39,369 nt of DNA from CALARM01 sp964431735 (GTDB lineage Bacteria > Vulcanimicrobiota > SpSt-956 > JAKJGF01): positions 1 through 39,369 of the forward strand of contig CAYSLJ010000056.1 in assembly GCA_964431735.1 (NCBI GenBank). The letters run 5' to 3'. The notes under the pieces were generated by a model, which saw only the letters and a list, made by a program, of their open reading frames with translations, made no database searches and was not told the DNA's origin. The translations under genes and the position numbers were made by a program. Each line of letters starts with the position of its first letter. Within the stretch, counting starts at the first letter, position 1. This document shows, one piece after another, positions 7,103 through 15,935 of this stretch.

Positions 7103-7732
7103 ATGTCTTCAAAATTATGTCCTAAAATTATACTTGAAGGAACAAGATTGACCTTCAAGACAGAGATAGCTTTTGCATTGAATGAACATCCCCGTATTGT
7201 AGGCCCCCGTAAATATCGATATCATTCCCCTTTGATTTCTGCAGAATGGTGTGCTTTTACCAATTTCCCATGGGGAAGAGGTTTGATAAATTTTGAACCT
7301 CATGAAGAAGAAAGAGCCATGGAAACTTATAGAACCTGGATGAATCTTTTTGAACTTCTTCCTTACTATTCGTGGATTATTGATCGTTTCCATCTTTCTA
7401 CCAGGATGTATCAGTTGCAGAATCGTAATAAAGATTATGATTTCCTGTGGCTCGAGGAAAGACTTCTGAATGCAGGTTTTCATCTCGTATTCTGTAAAAG
7501 AAGTGAAGAGTCTTTTGAGGACGCCAGAAAAGAGAGGTTGAAAGTATCGGGTAATCCGTCTCAATACGATAATCTTCAACTTTTTATAGATGATCAGATT
7601 TTTATGGAAACACTTGCAGAAAAGTCTATTTTGCCTTTTCTGAAACTGGATATTTCAGATAATAATGTGACATGTGCGGCAGATAAAATTGCCGACTGGA
7701 TGGAAGAAACTGGAGGCCTGTGGGCCAGATAG
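7103..7732 (+). CDS. Degenerate P-loop kinase-like protein (dTMP-kinase-like fold)
   Basis: About 209 residues from ATG 7103, chosen because AAAGGA lies 6 bases upstream. A GTG 15 bases earlier would overlap that site. The N-terminus, KIILEGTRLTFKTEIA, has the shape of a Walker A loop (GxxxxGKT), but the second glycine is Phe18, leaving G13-x4-F-K19-T20. Around residue 89 the segment IDRFHLSTRMYQ matches the Asp-Arg-(Phe/His) base/phosphate motif of thymidylate and deoxynucleoside kinases. A LID-like stretch rich in Arg and Lys follows (CKRSEESFEDARKERLK). The changed Walker A suggests weak or altered nucleotide binding. It could also be a non-catalytic relative. No close neighbour points to its pathway. 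thyX is in the window at 20 kb but not linked. Confidence 0.55.
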   Translation: MSSKLCPKIILEGTRLTFKTEIAFALNEHPRIVGPRKYRYHSPLISAEWCAFTNFPWGRGLINFEPHEEERAMETYRTWMNLFELLPYYSWIIDRFHLSTRMYQLQNRNKDYDFLWLEERLLNAGFHLVFCKRSEESFEDARKERLKVSGNPSQYDNLQLFIDDQIFMETLAEKSILPFLKLDISDNNVTCAADKIADWMEETGGLWAR

Positions 7733-7805
7733 GATATTTTTGAACTGCCTGTGAGTATGTTCTCCCATAGAAAGTATTTATGAGAAAATAAAGGAGTTGT
7801 GTTGA

Positions 7806-8624
7806 ATGTATAAATTGATAATTTTGTTCGTTTTTTGTTTCGTCCTTTTCTATAAATCTTTACCTGCCTCTGCTGGAGAAGTGAAAATAGGTCTTATTTA
7901 TTCTAAAGAACAGGGTGTGAAATTACAGGAAGGTGAAGATAAATTACCTAACTATAGAAAAGCTATAGAGATGGAAGGAGGTACGATTGTAGTCCTTTCC
8001 GAAGATTATGATGAGGAATTTTTAATGACCCAGTTAAAACAGCTTGATGGTCTTTTAATCCCCGGTGGAGGTGATATAGATCCAAAATTTTTTAATGAAG
8101 AAAATAAAGGTTCCAGAGAACCTGATGCAGGGTTCGATGCTTTTGAATTTGATATTATTAAATACTGTGTAGAAAGAAAAATGCCGATTTTTGCAATATG
8201 CCGTGGACATCAATTGATCAATGTTTATTTCGGAGGTAATCTCTACCAGGATCTTCCTTCTCAATATGAAAGAAAAGATCTCCTTGTCCATCAAATCCTG
8301 GATAATAATGGAAAGATAAAACCATGTTTTCATTACATAAATATTCATAAAGACAGTCTCCTCTATGATATACTGGGTGAAGAAAGAATAAGAGTCAATT
8401 CTTCCCACCATCAGTCTGTTAAAAATATTGCACCTGGTTTTAAAATAACATCCCTTTCTGAAGACGGTGTTATAGAAGCCATGGAAGGAACAGGAGACGA
8501 ATACATTATGTCAGTCCAGTTCCATCCTGAAAAACTGGTCATAGAAGATCCCAGATTTTATACTCTCTTTAACCGATTAATAAAGGAAGCTACCCTGTGG
8601 AAGGAAAAAAATATAAAAAAATAG
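7806..8624 (+). CDS. Exported PuuD-like class I amidotransferase-fold hydrolase (peptidase C26)
   Basis: A 272-residue protein with a signal peptide (hydrophobic residues 4-16, probable cut after ASA at residue 23) followed by a class I glutamine amidotransferase fold. Catalytic residues of the gamma-glutamyl hydrolase group are present: Cys132 in AICRGHQ, and His240 and Glu242 in QFHPE. The block LLIPGGGDIDP is typical of gamma-glutamyl-GABA hydrolase (PuuD). Those enzymes are normally cytosolic, so export is unusual and suggests cleavage of gamma-glutamyl peptides or cell-wall-derived substrates outside the membrane. Start supported by AAGGAG at 7791-7796. The giant kinase begins 31 bp downstream on the same strand and may be co-transcribed. 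Confidence 0.85.
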   Translation: MYKLIILFVFCFVLFYKSLPASAGEVKIGLIYSKEQGVKLQEGEDKLPNYRKAIEMEGGTIVVLSEDYDEEFLMTQLKQLDGLLIPGGGDIDPKFFNEENKGSREPDAGFDAFEFDIIKYCVERKMPIFAICRGHQLINVYFGGNLYQDLPSQYERKDLLVHQILDNNGKIKPCFHYINIHKDSLLYDILGEERIRVNSSHHQSVKNIAPGFKITSLSEDGVIEAMEGTGDEYIMSVQFHPEKLVIEDPRFYTLFNRLIKEATLWKEKNIKK

Positions 8625-8655
8625 AATAAATAAAGTAAAAAAGGGGGGAGCGATT

Positions 8656-11600
8656 ATGAATAATGGTTATGGTTTCTCTGGAAAATCTGAAGAATATGGA
8701 AAAAAGACTCTCATTGAAGATAGGTCTGAAGACNNNNNNNNNNNNNNNNNNNNNNNNNNNNNNNNNNNNNNNNNNNNNNNNNNNNNNNNNNNNNNNNNNN
8801 NNNNNNNNNNNNNNNNNNNNNNNNNNNNNNNNNAAAACTTTTTTAGATAAAGGCGATGGCGTGTCTGAAGACAAAACTTTTTTAGATAAAGGCGATGGCG
8901 TGTCTGAAGACAAAACTTTTTTAGATAGACATGATTTACCCGGCCATGGCAGTTCTGGCACATGGTCTGTCAGGGATATTATAGATAGCCTTTATCGTGT
9001 GGAAAATATAGTAACAGGTGGTATGGGGGTAATATATTTTGTAGACCATCTTAAATGGGGTATAAAACTGGTTGTAAAATCTCCCCGTGAAGAATTTCTT
9101 ACCGGAGAAAATAAAGCTCGTTTTATAAGGGAAGCTGAAACATGGGTTGACCTGGGAAAACATCCCAATATAGCTACTGCTTTTTATGTGAGAGAAATGC
9201 AGGGTATACCGAGAATATTTATAGAATATGCAGACGGAGGCAGTCTGTCTGACTGGTTGAAAGAAGAAAATCTCAGAGAATTACCTGATGTGCTGGATTT
9301 TGCCATTCAATTCTGTTCCGGCATGGCTTATGCCCACTTCAGAGGCCTTGTTCATCGTGACATCAAAGTAGATAATGTACTGTTAATGAAAGACGGTACA
9401 GTGAAAATTACTGATTTCGGACTTGTAAAAACAAAAAAACAGGATACAGAGCCTGTTGCTCCTGTTTCCCTGGAAAAACCATCGTCCATAAGCCAGCAAG
9501 AATGGCAGACCCTTACATCTGCTACTGCTGTGGGAACACCGCCCTATATGCCTCCTGAACAGTGGACGGGATCAGATAAAACCGATAGAAGATCCGATAT
9601 ATATTCCTTTGGTGTAATGTTATATGAAATGATCTGCGGAAGAAGACCTTTTGTTAAAGAACCTGATAATCCCTATCCTACTGTTATTGCCTATCAGATG
9701 ATGCACAGGTTTACTCCTCCTCCCGATCCGGATCAATTTCGTGACGGAATCCCGAAAGCATTGAAAAATTTATTGATGAAATGTCTGGAAAAAGATTCTA
9801 AATGCAGATATTCATCTTTTGAAGAAATTCAGGATGTTCTTACACTGGTTTACAGAGAAATAATGGGAAAAGATTATGAGAGAAAACTTCCGGGAGAAGC
9901 AGAACTTAAAGCAGAAGATCTTAATAACAGAGCTCTTTCGTATCTTGATCTCGGAAGGAAATCAGATGCAAGAAAATTTCTTGAAGAAGCCATTAAGATA
10001 GATCCTCATTCTCTCTGTGCAAATATTAATCTCATACTTTTACTTACAGACGAAGGATGGGACAGTTATGAAAATATTTTAGTTCGCTTCAAGTCAGTAA
10101 GGGAAGGTAACATAGATAATCCTTTACCTTATTATTATGAAGCCATATTTGAACTGCTTCATGGTAATCCCCACAATAGTCTCTCTTTAATCAATAAATC
10201 TCTGGAACTGGATAAATCGAACGGAATGCTTTTAAATCTTAAAGGAATAATACTGACAGAGCTGAAGCAATATAATGAAGGGTTAAAGGTTTTTCAGGAA
10301 ACAATTAATATAGATAAGGAAAATGCAGAATATCGCAGGAATTATGCTGCTTCCCTTTATTATAACGGAATAGGACAGCAATCATGTGATGAGTTCAGTA
10401 AACTTCTGGATTTATTTCCAGGTGATAGTGATATAAAGATAGATCTCTCTGTTGCAATGACAGGGATAAAAAAAATTGATGACGCCAGGGCATTACTTGA
10501 AGAAGTGCTTGAAGTCAATCCTCATTCTCTCAGAGCAAATCTCTATATGGGGGAAATGCTTACAGGTAAAGGAACTTTCGTTCCTTCTTTCCATTCTTTT
10601 TCTCTGTCTCACGACAGTGAAATTGCTTTAAAGTATTTGCAGAAAGCCTGTTCCATTGCACCTTATGTACCGAGAGTTCTTGAAAGTCTCAGTGAGTGTT
10701 CCCGTGACAGAATTCCTCCGTCCTGTGTAATGCTTCAGAAGAAAATAGAGAGAGAGCTTATATATCCTGAAGCAGGAGAGATAAAGAACCTCGAAGGTGC
10801 AGGAGGAAAGATAACAGGCGTAAGCTTTTCAGGAGAACACCTTGCTGTATCCTGTAATACGGACAGTTTACTTGAGTTATGGGATCTGAGGGACAGAAAA
10901 TCTATAAAAAAGGTGTCTGAAGAATCTTCTTATATGAAATTTGAGGCACTTGATGTGGCAGTATCTTCCAGGTATATAGCTTCTGCTCACAGTGATGATA
11001 CAGTAAGATTATGGCATAAAGAATCAGGAGAATTTATAAGAGCTTTCTATGGACATTCAAATATAGTAAGAAGTATACATTTTTCACCTGACGGAACATT
11101 ACTTGCTTCTTCCGGTGCAGATGAAGTGGTGCATATATGGGATGTGAAGAAGGGCTCATCTTTAATAACTGCAGGTAAAAATACAGGTATCATCTACTGT
11201 GTCAGGTTTTCTCCTGACGGTTCTTATGTAGCTACAGGGTCTCAGAAAAATGCTCTTCAATTATGGAATATAAAGTCAGGTGATTGTTACAAACAATTTT
11301 ACGGCCACAACGGACCTGTATTAAGTATAGCTTTCAGTCCTGACGGAAAGTATCTCCTCTCAGGAAGTGAAGATAAGACATTGAAATTATGGGATATAGA
11401 TAAAGAACTCTGTATAAAAACTTTTTCAGGCCATGACAGTTCTGTAGAGAGTGTTGATTTTTCGCCATGTGCCTTTCATGCAGCATCAGGGGCCAGTAAC
11501 GGAGCCGTAAAAATCTGGGATATTTTTACAGGTGAACCGGTAAGAACTATTCTTAAACATACTGCTTCTGTTACATCTGTAAAATTTTCTCCATCAGGCA

Positions 11601-13588
11601 GAAATCTTATTACTGCAAGCAGAGATAAAACACTGCAATATATATCTCTGCCTTTCAGAAGTGATAAAATTTACAATGCCATTTACAGGAGAGAATATTT
11701 AATAGTAAAACCCAGAACTGTAGAGGAAAGCCTCCGTGATGTAGAAACTTTTGAAGCGCTTCTGTCAGATGGAGAAAAAAAAGTCAGAGCATGTGAATGG
11801 AAAGAAGGTCATGATATCTTCAGAAAAGCTCTTAATATACAGGGTTTTTCTAAAGATGGACGGGCTCTTTCCGGGATTCATAAAGCAGGAGAAGGCGGAA
11901 CTAGAGAAGGTATCAGAAGTATATGGCTTTTTAAAATTTTTTCAGATTCACCGGGAAGAGTAAATAATGTGTCCCTATCTGATAATAACCTTATCGTATA
12001 TGGAGGAATAGATAAAACTGTAAGAGTGAAAAAACTTCAGACAGGGGAGACTTTAAAAAGTTTTTCAGATATGGGAGAAATTGTCGCAATTTCCAGAGAA
12101 GGAAAATTTATTCTCTCTGCAGGTAAAGATAAAAAAATTAAATTCCATGACCTCTCATCAGATAAATCTTTAAGAATTCTTTCTGAAAATCTGGATTGCA
12201 AGAGCCTGAATATATTTCCCGGATCTTTTTACGCAGTAACAGGTGGAGGTATGACTGACAGCACTGTAAAAATATGGAATATAGAAAGCGGAGAATGTCT
12301 GAGGACTCTTAAAGGCCATTCATCATCAGTGGAAACTGTAGTTTTATCAAAAGACGGCCGTAATCTCCTGTCAGGAAGTGATGATAAGACAGTAAAACTA
12401 TGGGATGTGGAAAGCGGTAAATGTACAGGAAATTTCCAGGGACATACCCTTCCTGTAACTTGTGCAGACATATCTCCTGCAGGTAAGATTGTATCTTCTT
12501 CTCAGGACAGAACAGTAAGGTTATGGGATATAAGAAGTGAAAAGTGTCTTAACATACTCAGGGAACATAAGGGTGAAGTTACGTCTGTAGCTTTTTCTTG
12601 TGACGGAATGTTCATAGTATCAGGAAGTACAGATAATACTGCAAAAATCTGGAATACAGATACGGGAGAATGTCTTCGAACACTTGAGGGATACAGTTCT
12701 GCTGTTACAGATGTAAAATTCTCATCAGACGGCAGATATATTATTACATCTTCTGCAGACGGAAGGATACATGTCTGGGAAATTGACTGGAACTGGACTT
12801 TTTCAAAAGAAATAATTCCTCAGGAAAAGACAGTACTTATGCCTCTGGAACTGGTAATAGAGGCTAAAGATGAACTGGTTGCAGATTCTACCAGATATGT
12901 GGAAGATACAAAAAAAGAAAAAAGTATAATTGGTATTATAGGAATATGTGCTCTCGTAGCAATAATAATATTTCTGACTTTTATACCTTCCTGTATAAGA
13001 AATTCTAAGAAGGATAAAGCCAGATTTCTTATGAAAAAACTTTATGAACAGAAATTTGACCCCGATGTGGGTCGATGGAATATGAATGCAAAATTGCTTC
13101 TCGACCTGGGTAAACCTGCAATAGATGTTGTTATAGATGAAGGGCTGAGTGATAAAAAAGGTATGTGGCAATTGAATGCATTGAAACTTATGGATATGTT
13201 TAAAGATACGGAATATGTAAAGAAAAAGGCAAAAGCCCCTCTGGTAAAACTTCTGTCTGACAGTGATCCTGCTGTAAGAGGTGAAGCTTCGAGATTTATA
13301 GGAAAATATGGTTTTGTTGAAGCTCTGCCTTCTCTTAAAGAAGCTCTGGATTTTGAGAATAAAGGAAGATGGTCTGAAGTGGAGATGGAACTGATTGAAA
13401 GTAAAAAAATACAGGCCTACGCAGGAGGAAGAACAGCAGGACAGCCAAATAAGATATTTTATTATGAGTGTATTTACTGCCATGGTGAAATGCAATTTAA
13501 ACCGGATGAGATCTGTGCCCAGGCCAGGCTAAAGCCATGGGATTATACAAGGAAGACAATGAAAAAAGCAGTTGACATGCTTCAGTAA
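8656..13588 (+). CDS. Giant Hanks-type Ser/Thr kinase with TPR, two WD40 propellers, TM segment and HEAT repeats
   Basis: The start is ATG 8656, after GGGGGGAG. Its frame before the gap ends in ArgSerGluAsp, matching the repeat's ValSerGluAsp, so 8656 and not 8663 is right, and the 100 N must hide a multiple of 3 bases. Domains: N-terminal 13-residue tandem repeats (to 8926); kinase (about 8990-9860) with GGMG loop, Lys in LVVK, HRDIKVDN and DFG all intact, so active; TPRs (about 9900-10740); seven WD40 blades (about 10780-11680); a helical linker; seven more blades (about 11945-12790); one membrane helix (12923-12997); HEAT-like repeats (about 13020-13400); a CxxC segment near 13469. Kinase and propellers are probably cytosolic with the C-terminus across the membrane. 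Substrates unknown. Confidence 0.92.
8734..8833. other. Assembly gap of 100 N inside a tandem repeat
   Basis: Exactly 100 N, a placeholder length. The codons on both sides end and begin at 39-bp repeat-unit boundaries (...GAC before, AAAACT... after), so the hidden sequence is most likely further 39-bp units and must be a multiple of three, which 100 is not. Confidence 0.9.
8834..8926 (+). repeat. 39-bp in-frame tandem repeat (13 residues, KTFLDKGDGVSED)
   Basis: Two identical full units (8834-8872, 8873-8911) and a partial third (8912-8926), all in the kinase reading frame. A diverged unit (KTLIEDRSED) precedes the gap. Each unit carries Thr-Phe-Leu-Asp, a TxxD pattern that FHA domains favour when Thr is phosphorylated. 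Confidence 0.85.
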
Positions 13589-13610
13589 TTACCTGTTAAG
13601 CATAGACATA

Positions 13611-13643
13611 GACGCGTGACGCGTCACGCGTCACGCGTCACGA
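13611..13643. repeat. GCGTCAC heptad array with palindrome
   Basis: GCGTGAC followed by three GCGTCAC units and ACGATC. The first 22 bp form a perfect palindrome around GCGTGACGCGTCACGC. Lies between convergent genes. Confidence 0.8.
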
Positions 13644-13645
13644 TC

Positions 13646-13924
13646 CTAGGTGAACCTGTGTTTTGATGCAGTAGAACTGCTTGCTGCATCAGGAATATTA
13701 ATGGAACGGCGGATTGATGACTGAGGTGTGGCAGTAATGGTTGTTCCTGATGAAGTTTCAATAGAAACTCCTTTTGCCTGTATCTTACATTCACTTACTG
13801 ATTGAAATATACACTCATAAAAAGCTGCCACCTGTTTTTTTGAAAGATATTCTTCTGATAATTTACCTGTATTGAGCCAGGCTACTGTAATATCTCTGGC
13901 AATTTCTTTATCGATTGAAGACAT
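13646..13924 (-). CDS. Small hypothetical protein
   Basis: 92 residues, no signal peptide or membrane segment. The N-terminal half (IDKEIARDITVAWLNTGK, then QVAAFYECIFQSV) is helical and resembles short bacterial proteins of the pattern 'ITVAWLN...VA.FY..I...V', whose role I do not know. It also distantly recalls the N-terminal helix of MucR/Ros regulators. The C-terminal 40 residues are Ser/Thr-rich and probably disordered. AGGAGG precedes the start. A promoter lies at 14004-14032 inside element C. The 3' end touches a heptad array. Confidence 0.6.
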   Translation of the reverse strand: MSSIDKEIARDITVAWLNTGKLSEEYLSKKQVAAFYECIFQSVSECKIQAKGVSIETSSGTTITATPQSSIRRSINIPDAASSSTASKHRFT

Positions 13925-13948
13925 TAAATTTCCTCCTTATTAAAGTGG

Positions 13949-13969
13949 TAAAGCGTAATGCGTGACAGG
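13949..13969. repeat. Short heptad block
   Basis: GTAAAGC, GTAATGC, GTGACAG: three period-7 units upstream of the small gene ending at 13646. Confidence 0.55.
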
Positions 13970-14003
13970 TGGGGTTCTGACCGAACTCTACTGTCACTCA
14001 TAT

Positions 14004-14032
14004 ATTATACTTTATAGTTAGTTTCATAACAA
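14004..14032 (-). promoter_or_regulatory. Promoter carried partly by element C
   Basis: On the minus strand: TTGTTA (14032-14027), a 17-bp spacer, TATAAT (14009-14004). The -35 box and most of the spacer are element C sequence. The -10 box is consensus and lies just outside it. Confidence 0.5.
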
Positions 14033-14041
14033 TTCATAATT
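14011..14041. repeat. Dispersed element C, copy 2 (reverse)
   Basis: Reverse complement of 681-711 over about 31 bp. Confidence 0.65.
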
Positions 14042-14090
14042 TATAGTTTTCTGAATACTCTTTTACCTGTTGCGGTACTAAGACAATAAT

Positions 14091-15608
14091 TTACTTTTTC
14101 TCCACATTTTCAAGTCTTCCTTCAATCTCAGCTGAAACAGGACTGTGTTCCTGAAAATATTTTATAATAGAATCCCTTATAGGCATTATATTTTGAAGAT
14201 TTTCACCTTTTTTAAAGCTTTCATAACCATCTCCTCCTATAGCCAGAAAATCTGCTGTAGTAACCCTGTAGATTTTTTCATCATCCAGTGGCTCATTATT
14301 TACAAGTATTTCTACTGTTTTTTCTCGTCCAGGTTTTGAAAAATCATATTTAATCTTTAAACCTGAAACCTGTAGTATTGCATGGGAACCGTTAAAGGTC
14401 GTTTCAATTATTTCTTTTATGTATTTCCCTTTAAGTTCCATGCTGATAAGCATATTTTCAAAAGGATAAACTCCATAAATTTTTTCTACTGTCACAGGTC
14501 CTGCAGGAATATCTTCTCTAATGCCTCCTGTATTAATCAGAGCTATGTCTGCTTCCCCCGTAATTCTCATAATATCTGCTATAAGATTGCCGAGATTACA
14601 TTCTGTTGTATTGGATTTTGTAAGCTCTAGAGATGCTTCCCCTATTACTTTTTCTCCGAAACTTTTATATTTTTCTTTGTATTTCTCAAGTAATGCTTTG
14701 ACTTCCATGTCAGGTTCTATCTGACTGTTCAGAATTTTTATAAGTTCACCTCTGTAACTGACTATTTTTTTCTTTTCTTTATCTACTTCTAATTCGGTTT
14801 TACCAAGATAGGCAAGGTAACAACCTGCCTGAATGATAAGAGTATTGTTTTTCATCACAGGTTCCTTGAGAGCCGTGTGGCTGTGTGCTCCTACTATGAC
14901 ATCTATATCAGATATTTTCCCGGAAAGTTCCACATCTTCTTTATAACCGAGATGAGAAATTACCATTATTAAATCTGCTTTATGTATTTCTTTTAAAACA
15001 GGTATATAACATTTCAGGGTTTCTTCTGCCGACAGGAAATTATATTTTTCCTTTGAACATTCAGGACTTAAAACTGTCGTATCGTTACAGGCAATCCCTA
15101 TAATACCGATCCTTATACCATTTATATCTTTTAACATATATGGTTTTGTTCCGGGAATAAAATTACCGCTTTTTCTTTCTATTACATTTGCAGCAAGTAC
15201 CGGAAATGTAGCTGCATTTATCATACCTGAAAGTTTTTCTGCTCCCCAGTCAAAATCATGATTCCCCAGAGCCAGACAATCGTAACCTGTTGTATTCATC
15301 AATTCTATTACAGGTATTCCATAGGCGAGGTTTGAATAAAGACTCCCCTGGGCAATATCTCCTCCGTCTAAAAGTAATGCCTCAGGATGTTTATCCCTTT
15401 CATTTTTAATTAAAGTACTGAGATATTCAAAGCCGCCTATTGTTTCAGATACAGGTGCTATTTTTACATCCTCATAGGGATATATATGGCCATGTATGTC
15501 ATTTGTATGTAACAGGACGATTTTTACCGTTTCTTCTCCGAAAACGAAATTGATACTTACTGACATAAATAAAATTAAAACAAGAACAGGAAGTTTGTAT
15601 TTTTCCAT
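14091..15608 (-). CDS. Exported 5'-nucleotidase / 2',3'-cyclic phosphodiesterase family protein
   Basis: 505 residues from the ATG at 15608. The longer GTG start would overlap the AGGAG site. A signal peptide covers about residues 1-24. The N-terminal metallophosphatase domain shows the dimetal motifs HTNDIHGH, LLDGGDIAQGS, LGNHDFDWG, ISHLGYKEDV and GAHSH. The C-terminal 5'-nucleotidase domain shows NLIADIM, INTGGIRED, PFENML and the FLAIGGDGYESF substrate-loop motif. The family hydrolyses extracellular nucleotides (UshA, CpdB, YfkN types) to nucleosides and phosphate in the periplasm or at the cell surface. I see no lipobox or sortase/GPI-like anchor. Which nucleotide it prefers cannot be read from sequence. 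It stands alone between repeat-rich spacers. Confidence 0.92.
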   Translation of the reverse strand: MEKYKLPVLVLILFMSVSINFVFGEETVKIVLLHTNDIHGHIYPYEDVKIAPVSETIGGFEYLSTLIKNERDKHPEALLLDGGDIAQGSLYSNLAYGIPVIELMNTTGYDCLALGNHDFDWGAEKLSGMINAATFPVLAANVIERKSGNFIPGTKPYMLKDINGIRIGIIGIACNDTTVLSPECSKEKYNFLSAEETLKCYIPVLKEIHKADLIMVISHLGYKEDVELSGKISDIDVIVGAHSHTALKEPVMKNNTLIIQAGCYLAYLGKTELEVDKEKKKIVSYRGELIKILNSQIEPDMEVKALLEKYKEKYKSFGEKVIGEASLELTKSNTTECNLGNLIADIMRITGEADIALINTGGIREDIPAGPVTVEKIYGVYPFENMLISMELKGKYIKEIIETTFNGSHAILQVSGLKIKYDFSKPGREKTVEILVNNEPLDDEKIYRVTTADFLAIGGDGYESFKKGENLQNIMPIRDSIIKYFQEHSPVSAEIEGRLENVEKK

Positions 15609-15935
15609 TAATAAAGACACTCCTTTTTATCAAGCATGACGCGAGAATAATATAAATTTTAACTATATATATTATTTCCCCTTTTATATATAAATCCTTT
15701 TAAGAGTAAAAAACTTTTCTTGTATAATATTTCATTTAACCTCAAAAAGATGTAGTTATTTCCTTGCAGAGCCTAAATACCCGCTCCAGATAAGTTATTA
15801 CCCATTTCTAAAACCTGTCTCTGGCCGGACTCTTCTGGAAAAGATAGGATCCTACTTCCTCCAGAGCCCGGCCCCGGAGACAGGAGTGTGTGCCATATTT
15901 ACCCCTGGCACCAAATAACCGTTTAGCACCTGTTC
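15609..15935. other. Spacer with element D and AT-rich leader
   Basis: No gene. It holds the nucleotidase ribosome site, a heptad remnant (GCATGACGCGAG, about 15636-15647), an AT-rich stretch and element D copy 2. Confidence 0.6.
15779..15903. mobile_element. Dispersed palindromic element D, copy 2 (reverse, compact)
   Basis: The flanks and arms match copy 1 (872-1065) in reverse, but the interior is shortened, so the arms CCTGTCTC and GAGACAGG (15814-15884) form a compact hairpin with GGCCGG/CCGGCC in the stem. It lies just past the chemoreceptor stop codon and may act as its transcript end. Confidence 0.6.

Noticed and set aside
8663..8733. Start of the giant kinase at ATG 8663
   Set aside because: That frame only joins the downstream frame because the gap is written as 100 N. 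The 8656 frame has the ribosome site and reads a diverged copy of the repeat.
13611..13643. CRISPR-like array
   Set aside because: Units are only 7 bp with no spacers, and no cas genes are present.
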